64,000 nucleotides of DNA. It comes from Anoplopoma fimbria. Taxonomy: Eukaryota; Chordata; Actinopteri; Perciformes; Anoplopomatidae. The notes under the pieces were generated by a model. It saw nothing but the letters and a program-made list of their open reading frames with translations. It was not told the origin of the DNA and did not search any database. Shown one piece after another: positions 34,481-44,899 of the stretch (position 1 is the first letter of the stretch; each line of letters begins with the position of its first letter). The DNA lies in NCBI RefSeq assembly GCF_027596085.1, contig NC_072465.1:11332553-11396552 (forward strand), written 5' to 3'. Both the position numbers and the translations under genes were made by a program.

Positions 34481-35470
34481 TTATATTGTTCTTAATTAAA
34501 TTAAATACATAAATAAATAAAATATGACGTTAGTAGGCTAAATATTGATGTGCAGTGAAAAAGCAGAATGGAATTTCATAGCACGTTGAATCTTGCTTAC
34601 AGAATACTGATCTTTCCAGTAAATCTTTTTAGATGGATAGTAATTGCTATTTGATTTTCAGTGTGAGGTATTTCCTTGTCGTGGGAGGACATGGTTCAAT
34701 GAGGGTTGAGTTTATAGTGCTATAGTTGACAGGTGTGTTGACAGATACCTATAATTGGCTGCTGAGTCAAGGATATTTATTGTGGACTTTAGTGGGCAAG
34801 TACCTCAAAAGTCTACTGAAGTACAGTGCTAGTTAAACAGCTGGGCCGTAGACACGCTGATAATCTGTGATGATTTAGTTGGTTGGAATTAAATCCCTTC
34901 GCTGGTCGGCATTCAAGATATGCAATAAAAGAAGATGAATTATACTTTCCCTCATCATTGATGACGTCTTATGAATAATATGAAATATTAAATATAAATA
35001 TATCAGAGTTGTAAAAGTTAATCTTTAAATCCTTACTATGGCAATAGTGCAAATTTTAGTTTCACTTTGTGTGATTCATGATGTATTAAACATGGCCTCA
35101 GACACTTCTGTAATACTTTTTATGACTGGGATCTGACAAACAACTTATATTTTGGTTGAATGCTGTCCTCATAAACATCCCACAGTATTTAGTTTCTCAT
35201 TTTATTTATAAAGAAGGAACAATTATGAGCAAATAAGCCTGGTCACTAAACTGTAATGCCGCATTTACATTTTTCTCCAGTTCCGTACTAGGAACTTCAT
35301 GATAGCATTGATATATGTAGTTTTACACTGAAGTAAAACATACAGCAGGTGTCCCTAAACAATCTGTTGTTAACCTTTCACAGTTATCTTAGAGAGTAAC
35401 CTAAGAACAATACATTGCCTTTAACCCACACACTGTCCATGAGTGAATGTGAATGTATGTTACAGTTACC
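34481..35470. other. Gene-free DNA upstream of fndc11
   Basis: AT-rich. It includes 34788-34832, a 45-base repeat found inverted at 41391-41435. No promoter element could be placed with confidence. Confidence 0.45.
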
Positions 35471-37332
35471 ATGGATGAAGTCAAGCTGGCCTGTTCAAGC
35501 TCAGATGAGCGTGGGGCCCAGGAGGTCAGGACTCAGATGGATGGCCTGCCAGACCTCTGCAAGCAAATCCTACAGCTGCTTTGCACCAGACTTAGTGACC
35601 ACTCCATCATGGTCAGTATGCCATAATGTAGAGCTGGTTACAAGCTATATACCTCTATATTATTATTGATTTGTTATCCTATGTTGTCTGCCTCGTATAA
35701 CATATTGGACAGGCCATGGAAGCTGCAATCGCTAAATTAATCTGCCGATTATTTTCTTGATTATTCACTTAGTTGTCAACGTAGCAACCGTCAACTTTTT
35801 TAGGTGGGGCCCTCAGCGTCATCAACCCCACTATGTCAATACATAAGAGCTGTGTATTGGCAGGAATCTAGCAATACAATACATATCATGATACAGGGTT
35901 CAGTAATGAGTATATTGGGATACTGTAAGCAAGGCCATATATTGAGACTTTTTTTAATTAAATTTGACAGAAATTGCATAGAGATCACACCGCCATATGC
36001 ACATAGTAATTTACTTATTAAAAAAATCCAAACTGTTCAGTGCAGGGATCACAGTCTTTGCAACATCCAAAATCACTGCCCTAACTTTCCATGCATCTGA
36101 TCCGCCGCCTGCCACAAATCTTTGCATGTACACTATCAATTAAAAATCAATGGTCTCTTTGAGAATTTGTACAGCATCACAAAACATAACGTTGTATATA
36201 ATATATAATATACTCAAGCCTATCAATATTTTCGTACACCTCAGTGGCCTCATTCAAATAGATGAGGGGTCTGCATTTTTTTCATGCGGTGCTGATGTTG
36301 GTCTGAACAAAGCCTTGAAGCTTCTGCCCAAGTTCAAAGACTTAGTAGCTCCAGCCAACCTCAACCTGAATAGAGGTCTAATTAGCCAGAGTTATTGAAA
36401 ACCCCTGTGTGGGTTTGCAGGGTCTTTAAACTGAAGAGCATTCACTGGTGTGAATGTGCTGTCTGAGTGATGTGATAGTGTGAAAGGTTGAGCGCAGAGC
36501 AGAGCTCCTGTGGATTCACAAGTTATTTTGATGTATTTCCAAGGTAAAACAAGAAGAGCTGCGGCTCATGCAGAGGAGCTCGTACTACTTGGAAATCAAA
36601 CGCCACGATTTGCCGCCGACTGCGGATGAGCAGCACCACCCTATGCACATCTCTGACAGCATGCTTTGGAATCTCATTGACACGTGGAGGCTGCAGCGTG
36701 CCATGGCCCTGGCCAGCAGCCAGGTGGAGCTCCTCCTCACCATGATGGGACTGCTCTATGAAGAGATCCTGAGTGGCTGTCAAGAGCTGAAGGCCTTCAT
36801 CGTTGCGTACAACCAGGGTTTGGCGGACAGCGACATGGCAGCTCACATACAGCAGAGGCTTTTGCAGACCTGCGAGTACTTGAACGACTTTGAGAGCAGA
36901 ATGGCTCGGAATCTGGGCCCGCTGAACCTGCGGAACCAGCTCATACCCAACACAAGCAACTCCCCCAGAATACGGCTCAGTGCATCACTGGCAATCAAGT
37001 TGCCGGTGAAGATCAACAGACTGGAGTTGTTCGCGACATCGAACACCGTGGATCTGCATTGGGAAGTCGCTGGCGAGCAGTCTCCGGACCTGGACCAAGA
37101 GTTTGAGATCCAGATCCAAAGCCTTCACCCAACTACTGCTGAGCATGGGGACGTTACTAAATCTACATGCCAGTCGTACAGCGTACAGGTCACTAACCTG
37201 ATACCTGGCAGGTACTATGAGTTCTCTATCAAGAGAGTAGATGCAGTGAACTTGGTGTATGGACTCTGGACCGACACCATTGTCTTGAAGACCTTGGATG
37301 TTTCCAGCAAGGAGCAAGATGTCCCCGTTTGA
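35471..37332 (+). CDS. fndc11: Fibronectin type III domain-containing protein 11
   Basis: Orthologue of human FNDC11 (C20orf195), a poorly characterised protein with a C-terminal FN3 domain. Two coding exons: 35471-35611 (MDEVKLACSSSDERG to LSDHSIM; donor ATG|gtcagt) and 36544-37332 (acceptor tttccaag; begins VKQEELRLMQRSSYYLEIK). Together they give 309 residues; the human protein has 318. The junction LSDHSIM|VKQEELRLMQRSSYY aligns with the human LSPHLLKRHHARMQLL region. A helical middle (about 75-170) is followed by the FN3-like part (about 200-300), which ends with GRYYEFSIKRVDAVNLVYGL, close to the human IKRAETSTLVYEPW. The first ATG has an ideal context (gttaccATGG). No signal peptide or membrane segment is visible. 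An ATTAAA signal follows at 37401. Confidence 0.93.
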
Positions 37333-37400
37333 ACATGGAGAGAATGAAGAGAATTCACAACCTGTAAATAAGAGGAATATATTTGACCGTCTTTATTGCA

Positions 37401-37406
37401 ATTAAA
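37401..37406 (+). promoter_or_regulatory. Polyadenylation signal of fndc11
   Basis: ATTAAA lies about 70 bases after the stop codon, with a second ATTAAA at 37421. Either could serve. Confidence 0.5.
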
Positions 37407-37429
37407 TTAACTTTTATTGAATTAAAAAA

Positions 37430-40160
37430 ATGTGTTAAGTGCATTATTCAAAGTGCATGTTCAAAATACCTTGCATAACCTTGTAATACATATGGCACAG
37501 CTGCCCCTTAAAATACTGACCCACATGAAAGAATTAGATGGGGGCTTCTGTGATCAGAATCTAGGTTATTACATGAAAACTGTTTTGCATTTGGGCTTTG
37601 ATGATTATGTTCCTGATCAACGTCTCAATTCTTGTGTTTGGAGTTGTGTAACATTTTTACTTCCGTTCTCTTATCTTTATTAGCTCAGCTGATAATCTTG
37701 GGACCACTTTCTATATCGGTTGAATAGTGACTCCTATGAATGATCAGACAGTGTCGGGGTTAGAATGATACATTATTAATCCCTAAAGCTCTATACTGCT
37801 ATTTCCATGGTCAAGAATGACTCCAACATGGATGAGAAATCCTTAGAATGTTGTTTTTACAATCAAAGGCTCCACAAAAGCTACTAAATGGATGTTTAGG
37901 TGTGATTGTTTTGTCAGTCTTATTCTAATATTTAATTATAATTATAACAAAAGTCTAATATGATGGTGGTTTGACATATTTCAGAATTAAGGTTTCATAT
38001 CTTTTCAGTGGGTGTAGATGGGAGTTTAATGCTTATGTTGCCAGGGAGACAGCGCTGTTAATTCAATCCTGGAACAACCATGCGCCACATAGTCCTGATG
38101 GAGCACATTTGCTCAGTTAACTATGATTGATTTACATAATGTTTTCCTCTCATCATTGATGATTTAGACCTACTTTATATTTAATGTTTTATTTTCTCAA
38201 CTTTGTTGTTTTCATGGTACAACAATGAAATCCCAAATGATTCAGCTCATTAAAGTTACACCCCGGATGTAAACGCTAATTTTCGCCCCTTTTCCGGCAC
38301 AATGCTATGTGACGCATGCTGAACTGAATATATAAGAAATAAAATGAACAGGGATCTGGACAATGATTTTATTCTATTAACGTAAAATACATATAAATAT
38401 TATGCACTCCTCAAACATACCAGACTCCATTGACAGAACAAATAATTTTACCTCTCTGATCGTTGTAAAACACAGTTCATTCAAACTCAAGCTCTGGTCT
38501 GAGAGTTTGAAAGAGAGTCATGATAAGTAACAGATATAATGAAGAAGTACCCACTGTAAAATTTTCTCTGTTTACTAACCCTGTTTTCCAAGAGGTTCAT
38601 GATGTCTAACGTGACACACCAGAAAAAAAAACAGAAAGCCATACTCATCTACTGGCAATGGGAGAGGAGTCTATTACCTGTTTTTAGCAGGTTTTCCTGT
38701 GTTTAAAAAAACGGTATCATTTTGGTGGCAAAGGATTTTAGAGTTGCCAGTAGTCAGACCACTATCACTAGAATCACATCCATATTGTAATTCTCAACAA
38801 GTCCTCCAAATTAATGACAAAATATGTTTTTCCAAGTCTATGTTTCATTCTGACTTCAACAATTAACACTTGATTATGTTTTGGCACATAACATCTTGGT
38901 TAGGTTTAGGAAAAGATCATTTTTTTGGTTGAAATTACCACTTCTTAGGGGACTTTCGTTTTTATGTCATAATAATATACACTTGGTTAAGGTTCAGAAA
39001 CAACTGTGTAGAGATTGATGCAGCTGTACAAGTTGTTGCACGTCCATGGACAGAAATCACAACTCTTACATCTTTGCTCTCTTTAGCTTACAGTACATTG
39101 GAAAATACTTTCTGGGACGAATACTTCACCTGCTATTGGAACTCAATGTCAGGCTGAATGAAAACAGTGAAACAAAACAGCATTTCAGCCTGAACCTCCA
39201 AAAGACGGAACAAAGAAGGTGTCGCAACAGTATGACGTATGCGGTTAACAGTGCAATGCCTCTGATATTCCAACCCTGTGTAATACTGCAGGGTCTCTGA
39301 GTGCAGCCAATACCGTTGTTTCCTCTAAGTGCTTGTGCACATTTATCATGAGGCTCTGTGTTTTTCTTACCCGGCTGCGTTTACAGAATCAGAGAATGAG
39401 AGAATGAGCGAAATGGTAATATTTATCTGTGGAGAAATTTGTGTCGGGAATTCTGCTCAGACATCACAAAGCCCACAGATGGAGTTCAGCCTTTGAGACT
39501 GCTGAACAAGACTGGAATAGTTTCAGTGCTTCTGGTTCGGAATGAAGAAGTTTGAGGTGACCTTTAAATGAATCCCTGACCTCTAAGGTGTGACACCGTG
39601 GAAGAATGATTTTGCCAGCATGAAGGAGAATGACGCTCTATATGCAGTTGATTTTGCAAACGTTCCTGTTATTTCACCATCATTACATCACATACTGTTT
39701 ACACAATACTGCTTTGGTGGGAAAAAGGCTTGTGCAAATCTAATTTGTGCAGAATCGAGAAGTAGCTTGTGAATTATTATCGCTCTGCCTTCGGTCCAAC
39801 CAGAAACCACTTGTGGCTTTTGTGTTTACCTCAATAGGTCAGGGGGATGTTGGACATGGAGAGTATAACCTCATTGTGTTATATGATCCTGTATGTTATA
39901 GTACGAGCCTGGTCTGATTAGCAAGACAGAGTCATTAATCCCCACCAAGCCAGGAACTTGTGTATCGGCTGTGAGGCCAGAGCAGGTCAGAGATCTAATA
40001 AGTCATTTAGTGAAATCCTCCCAGCTCCACACCCCACCTGGACTTACTGCTTCATTAGAACTGCGGAGGACAGGATGCTCTGCTTCACTAATGATGCCGT
40101 TCCAAAGAACCTTCATCAATGGATCCAGTAATGACAAACAGTTCTCAGGTATTCATCTAA
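37430..40160. other. Gene-free DNA
   Basis: No coding exon was found. Text near 38.89-39.01 kb (GGTTAGGTTTAGGAAAAGAT) belongs to a common fish repeat. The rest is featureless. Confidence 0.45.
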
Positions 40161-40162
40161 AC

Positions 40163-40350
40163 CTTCATTACATTACATTACAGTCATTTAGCAGACGCTT
40201 TTATCCAAAGCGACTTACAGGAAGTGTATTCAACATAGGTATTCAAGAGAACTACTAGTCACTAGAAGTCATAAGTGCATCTCCTTTCTTAAACAAGCAT
40301 CTTAAAGCATAAGCCAGAGCAAAAGTATAGTATACCTTCCCTTTGGTGCT
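40163..40350 (+). mobile_element. SINE-like repeat, same family as the 28.6-kb insert
   Basis: It begins with (CATTA)n, then CAGTCATTTAGCAGACGCTT, TTATCCAAAGCGACTTACAG and a longer body. The first about 55 bases are the reverse complement of the insert at 28613-28675. The right border is uncertain. Confidence 0.65.
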
Positions 40351-40535
40351 AGACAGTCACAGAGAAGTAAGGTGTCTGAACCCAGCGGCTGCACCCTTTC
40401 CTGTAATGCTGCGTATGACAAATAGCTGAACATGTTGCAACATTTCTCCATATCCTCTGGGAGATATATATTTACAATTTAAAAAAATGTACAGTGTCCT
40501 TTTGCTGTATGCATCCAATACCAATAAAAATACTT

Positions 40536-40730
40536 ACCGGTTCCTACTGGTCCTGTTGTATTACTGACTGTTCTCCGCTTTTTGTCATTCAATCACACAG
40601 TACTCTTAAGTATTGCACATTATGCAATACTTAAGAGTGTAATTTATTTCCATTCTTCTGAAAGGCCAAACTCTTACTCCCTTGTTCTTCATAGTCTTGT
40701 TTCTTCAACTGTACCAGTAGGAACTGGTAA
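40536..40730. repeat. Foldback repeat with nested hairpin
   Basis: Outer arms (GGTTCCTACTGGTCCTGTTG at 40539-40558 and, in reverse complement, GTTCCTACTGGTACAGTTG at 40706-40724) enclose a perfect inner hairpin with 16-base arms ACTCTTAAGTATTGCA (40602-40617 and 40623-40638) and a 5-base loop. It has no coding content and may be a small MITE. Confidence 0.6.
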
Positions 40731-41128
40731 CCAGTTATTTTAATTGTGCCTGATTCATAAAATGAATTGATTCTGTAAATCACAGGCTGTGTTACCAAGC
40801 TAGATTTTTTTTTAAATAGCAGCAGAGAGATAAAAAAAAACTCCAAAGAACAAATAGTTTTTGAACGTGGACATGCAGAGAGCTACAGAGGTTGTTCAAG
40901 AAGATGGGCGCAGACAGCGGCTTCAGCTTCCTGAGATTCTCTCTTCAGTTTGTGAAGTTAGCACAGGGCAGATAAATATCTCCTGCATTGCTGAGCAGGC
41001 ACAGAATTCTCCTCTGCATACCGGAAGATAAAAAAACATCTGATCACTTTTGATAGCACGCCTGCAAAACAATCAGGTAAGTCATGCCGTTGCATATTTT
41101 CACTTTTCACATAATAAGTCATCATACA

Positions 41129-41130
<2 letters not shown>

Positions 41131-41188
<58 letters not shown>

Positions 41189-41189
41189 C
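41131..41189. repeat. (TTA)n microsatellite
   Basis: About 20 uninterrupted TTA units. Confidence 0.95.
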
Positions 41190-41390
41190 AGCATTTAGAA
41201 AAAGGTAGGCTTTTTTTTGCCGTGGGCCAGATATTATAAGTCATCTACCTGTTTAAGACCACAGGGGAAGCCATACGATATTGGATACATGCAGTGTTTT
41301 GTTGCTATGACAGATGACTGGATTTGTGTGTTTGTATCCATATCAAGAATCTCCAAACCAGTGGGGGAAAGTACTTTAAAAACACTAACT

Positions 41391-41435
41391 CTAGCACTGT
41401 ACTTCAGTAGACTTTTGAGGTACTTGCCCACTAAA
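41391..41435. repeat. 45-base repeat, inverted copy at 34788-34832
   Basis: The 45 bases match exactly the reverse complement of 34788-34832. It starts CTAGCACTGTACTTCAGTAG. Nearby text (CAGTGGGGGAAAGTAC at 41359) resembles a hAT element end. Confidence 0.8.
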
Positions 41436-41983
41436 CTCTGGAGGGAATTATTATGCTTTTTTTATTTGACACAGTTTTGCACATCAAGCCCTCACCTAAA
41501 AAAAACTGATCATGATCATGTTATTAAGACTTTATCAATGAGCCCACTGTTGTACGAGGCTTTGTCTCACTGTCACCGCACAAAACAATAGTCCCTGTGA
41601 GCAGGATGAGCTATCACACTTGTGTGTTGCTTCCCCATTGTGTTTCAATGGTGATCCAAGCGGCACAAGCGTCACTGTTTAGTGGCGGCTCATTCCCTTG
41701 AAGGGGAAATATGAATAAATACACAGTTTGGTTATAACCTTTGTACAGTCATTTGTTTGAAACAGCTGTATTTTGAACAGTTAATATGTTTGGTTACATT
41801 ATGTATACATATCTTAAACTAACGTAGTCTAATACAACAGTCAATGAGGGTAAATACAGTTGAATCCGCAGCTCTCTAAAACAGTTCAACCATAACTGAA
41901 TATATGAGTCTATGTAGCAGGACGACTGCATGAGTTTCAGTTTCACATCCCATAAGAGTGAACCAGTGACACTGTATAATAAA

Positions 41984-43018
41984 CAGTGGTGTATAAAGTA
42001 CCCAAAAGCCATACTTGAGTAAAAGTAAAGATACCTTACTGGAAAATGACTCCAGTAAAAGTGAAAGTCACCTATTAGAATACTACTTGAGTAAAAGTCT
42101 TAAAGTATCTAATATTTACTGTACTTAAGTATCAAAAGTAATTTTCTGATATTAATGGTACTTAAGTATTGAAAGTAAAAGTACAAGTAAATGCTGTTAA
42201 TAAAAAAGCAAAGGGTCAGATTTTTGAGAATTATAAAGTTTATTATTTTAAGTGCTGTGGCCACCATGACCAAGGACAAGGAGGTACAAACAGAGACAGC
42301 AGCCTAACATACACCATGTGTGGTTAAACTAGAAGATCAGACACCTGTCTCCCCCCCACAGATATACTCCACCCTGTGGGAAACACTGCTAGATATCTTA
42401 ACAGGTTTATGCTAATTATGATAACTAAACATTAACGTTGCGGCTCATGGGATTAATCTTCATTTACCTCAATGTGTTTCCTGCGGTTGGATGGGGAGTG
42501 TTTGAATGCCAATATTTCAGTAGCTTTGGGCATAAGAGGCTCTTCATCCGGTACGAAGAATCTTTCACTCCAACAGAAGAAAACATTTCTCGCAGATATG
42601 GCCACGGGTGTTGGTCTTCGTCTCCACCGTGGTTTGTTGCGGGAGTAGCAGGTGCTTCCGTTTCTGCTTCCATCATGAAACCAGTCATCGTATTCAATTC
42701 TACTATCAAATTCTACTCATGTAGTCGCTCGCTAGCTGGCATCCTGGGCATCACTGATTCGCTAACCTGCTTGCAGTCTGTGTTCCACCACAGTCACCGA
42801 CGTTGGTCTCATGATTCATTTTCTTTCTAAAGATAGATTTGATTTTGTAGCGAGTAACGAAGGTTTCAGGGGAAATGTATCAGTTCTCTTTGCAAAATGT
42901 AGTGAAGTAAAAAGTGAAAGTCAACAGAACTATAAATAGTAAAGTAAAGTACAGATATCCAAAAAAACGACTTAAGTACAGTAACGAAGTATTTCTACTT
43001 CGTTACTATACACCACTG
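41984..43018. mobile_element. Non-autonomous hAT element, complete, with 8-bp target duplication
   Basis: The ends are CAGTGGTGTATAAAGTA and, in reverse complement, CAGTGGTGTATAGTAACGAA (12 perfect terminal bases). Both flanks read ATAATAAA (41976-41983 and 43019-43026), an 8-bp duplication as expected for hAT. Inner ends are rich in the AAGTA/TACTT motifs usual for this fish family, and a subterminal hairpin GTAACGAAGTA-TTTC-TACTTCGTTAC lies at 42981-43006. The middle holds a BED-finger relic. Confidence 0.9.
42464..42709 (-). pseudogene. Relic of a hAT transposase N-terminus (BED finger)
   Basis: The minus-strand frame includes WPYLREMFSSVGVKDSSYRM and KSLLCPKLLKYW, which resembles the BED-type zinc finger region of hAT transposases. 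In related proteins I expect a CxxC pair (KCLLC); here the first cysteine is serine. The frame ends soon after, and no catalytic or dimerisation domain follows. It is therefore a captured fragment in a non-autonomous element. Confidence 0.55.
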
Positions 43019-43026
43019 ATAATAAA

Positions 43027-43722
43027 TAATTCTGACAGGTGGCATTCTGCATAATGAGTACTTTAATGTCTGGTGTTTGAGTACATTTTGTTGATAATCC
43101 TTCTGTAATTTCATTGAAGTAAACATCTTAATACAGGACTTTTTTACAGTGTAGTATTTGTACTTTCACTGAGGCTGAGAATATTTCTCTTAACAATTAC
43201 ATCATTGTTTTAGTTCCTTATCGAATCCGTGTTTGTTGTCTTATAATGACATGAGCTGTGGGAACATGTTCACGTGGCTCTGCTCCAAAGTTACTTCACG
43301 TCACATAAAACACGGGAGATATCGAAAGCTTCACCAGTAGCAGCGCAAAGGTAACGTATAGTACCATATGTCTCGAGTTACAAACAAGTGCTTAAGCACA
43401 ATCCGTGAGCGGGACTTCACCTGCACAAAGCAATCATAGCGTACAGCAATACGTCAAATAGTGCAAAAATATGAACAGCAACACGGTGGAATACTTGAAA
43501 AAAATCTACATGAGATGCAAACATGAGCTCCAGCCGCAAATAACAACTTCAGTCTTTAATAATGTGCAGCAGCTGCAGAGTACATCCTGCACTAGTTTGC
43601 CCATCCGCGCCGCAGCTGACACCTTGCTACCCGGATGATTTATGACAGATTAATATCCAGCTAATCATCGGTCATCATCGTCCTTTGTTCCCTGCAATGT
43701 GGGAGTGCTGGCGGTGCACGTC
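43027..43722. other. 3' flank of the P2Y-like gene
   Basis: 43.05-43.18 kb has text of another decayed hAT-like fish repeat. An ATTAAA on the minus strand at 43560-43555 is a candidate poly(A) signal for the receptor gene. Confidence 0.4.
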
Positions 43723-44760
43723 TCATCCTTTCATCAGCTCGGAGTTATTGACGCGAGTCTCTGATGGCGAGTCCGGGTCCACCTCCGTCGGTTTGCGGTA
43801 CAGGACGGCTCCAGTGAAGCCGGCCAGAGACTGCCGGGCCCGCCTGCTGAGGTGATGGAGCTTTAGGAGGAACTCGTCGTTGCCGACGATGTAAATGAGC
43901 GGGTTTATGGCGCTGTTCAGACACGCCAGGCATCTGCTCACCTGATGCGCGATGTAGACGTCGCGGAAGCTCGCGTGGCAGACACCGCTCTGTTTCAAAA
44001 TCCTGGTGGTCAGGTTGACGTTTCGTAACACGTGGTAGGGGATGAAGCACACGGAGAAGAGGATCACCAGAATCACCACCAGCTTCAAGCACCTCTGCTT
44101 CAGCAGCGGGTTGACGTTGGCTTTCCTGGCGAGAACTGCGACCACGTGCCCGTAACAGACTAGGATGATGACCAGCGGCACCGCGAAGCCCGTCACGGTC
44201 CACCCGATGCTGTACGGCAGGTAGCCTTGGATCAGCGCGTTGGACGTGGTGTCGTAGCAGGAGTTGGGCGAGCCCGGGTCGTTCTTGTCGAAGAACACGT
44301 CGGGCAGGATCTGGGTGATGACGAGCGTCCAGACCAGGGCGCTGACGGCCAGCGAGTGGCGGCTGGTGATTTTGCCCATCACCCACATGGGGTGCACGAT
44401 ACCCAGGTACCTGTAGACGCTGATGCAGGTGAGGAAGCCGATGCTGCCGTACAGGTTGAGGTTGAAGCAGAAGCGCGTCACCTTGCAGAAAGGTTGGCCG
44501 AACTGCCAGCGGCTGCTGCTCGCGTAGTAGTGCACGAGGAACGGCAGGGTGGACAGGTACAGCAGGTCAGCCACCCCCAGGTTCAACATGAACACGTTGA
44601 TGCTCCCGATCTTGCTCCAGCCGTTACACACGCTGCGCAGCCCCCAGATGTTGGACAGCGTCCCGACGATGAACACGGTGACGAAGACTGGCGGCAGGAA
44701 GGAGTGCGTGAAGTCCAGGTTGACGCTCTCGCAGGCTCCGAGCGTGAAGTTTCGAGACAT
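43723..44760 (-). CDS. P2Y-type G-protein-coupled receptor (P2RY1/P2RY11-like)
   Basis: Class A seven-helix receptor in one exon, 345 residues from ATG 44760 (context gacATGt). An in-frame ATG at 44820 would add 20 residues with a lysine run encoded by poly-A, which is unlikely. Seen in order: glycosylation site NFT near the N-terminus and a free C10; TM1; TM2 LNLGVADLLYLSTLPFLVHY; C of FGQPFCKVTRF at TM3; CISVYRYLGIVHP at the DRY position, where the first residue is Y; loop-2 cysteine in SCYDTTS; TM6 FSVCFIPYHVLRNVN; loop-3 cysteine in SGVCHASF, able to pair with C10 as in P2Y receptors; and TM7 LNSAINPLIYIVGND. SCYDTTS and IPYHVLRNVN point to the P2Y1/P2Y11 group of nucleotide receptors, and LGIVHP recalls P2Y11. 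The ligand cannot be read from the sequence; OXGR1-like receptors share some motifs. Confidence 0.85.
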   Translation of the reverse strand: MSRNFTLGACESVNLDFTHSFLPPVFVTVFIVGTLSNIWGLRSVCNGWSKIGSINVFMLNLGVADLLYLSTLPFLVHYYASSSRWQFGQPFCKVTRFCFNLNLYGSIGFLTCISVYRYLGIVHPMWVMGKITSRHSLAVSALVWTLVITQILPDVFFDKNDPGSPNSCYDTTSNALIQGYLPYSIGWTVTGFAVPLVIILVCYGHVVAVLARKANVNPLLKQRCLKLVVILVILFSVCFIPYHVLRNVNLTTRILKQSGVCHASFRDVYIAHQVSRCLACLNSAINPLIYIVGNDEFLLKLHHLSRRARQSLAGFTGAVLYRKPTEVDPDSPSETRVNNSELMKG

Positions 44761-44899
44761 GTCTCTGGTAGACCCACTTTTTTTTTTTTTTTTTAAAACC
44801 CTCGTTCTTTCGAACCACACATCTCCTCTGGGTACTATACGTGTGCGTCGCTCCGAGCTGTAAGAGAGGGGAATACGAAAGCAACACGAAACCCGCCCA

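Noticed and set aside
36523..36846. Minus-strand frame over fndc11
   Set aside because: Antisense of a conserved exon, with no family resemblance.
41131..41189. CRISPR-like or other direct-repeat array
   Set aside because: It is a simple TTA microsatellite; there are no spacers. The TA and GT runs at 8.0, 56.4 and 56.7 kb were dismissed for the same reason.
43745..44386. A 213-codon minus-strand frame and a 189-codon plus-strand frame (44227-44796) over the receptor gene
   Set aside because: Both are shadows of the GC-rich GPCR coding sequence; composition is arginine/proline or valine/alanine biased and no domain is visible.
44761..44820. Upstream start for the P2Y-like receptor
   Set aside because: The added 20 residues are dominated by a lysine run encoded by a poly-A stretch; the ATG at 44760 gives a normal P2Y N-terminus with an NFT glycosylation site.
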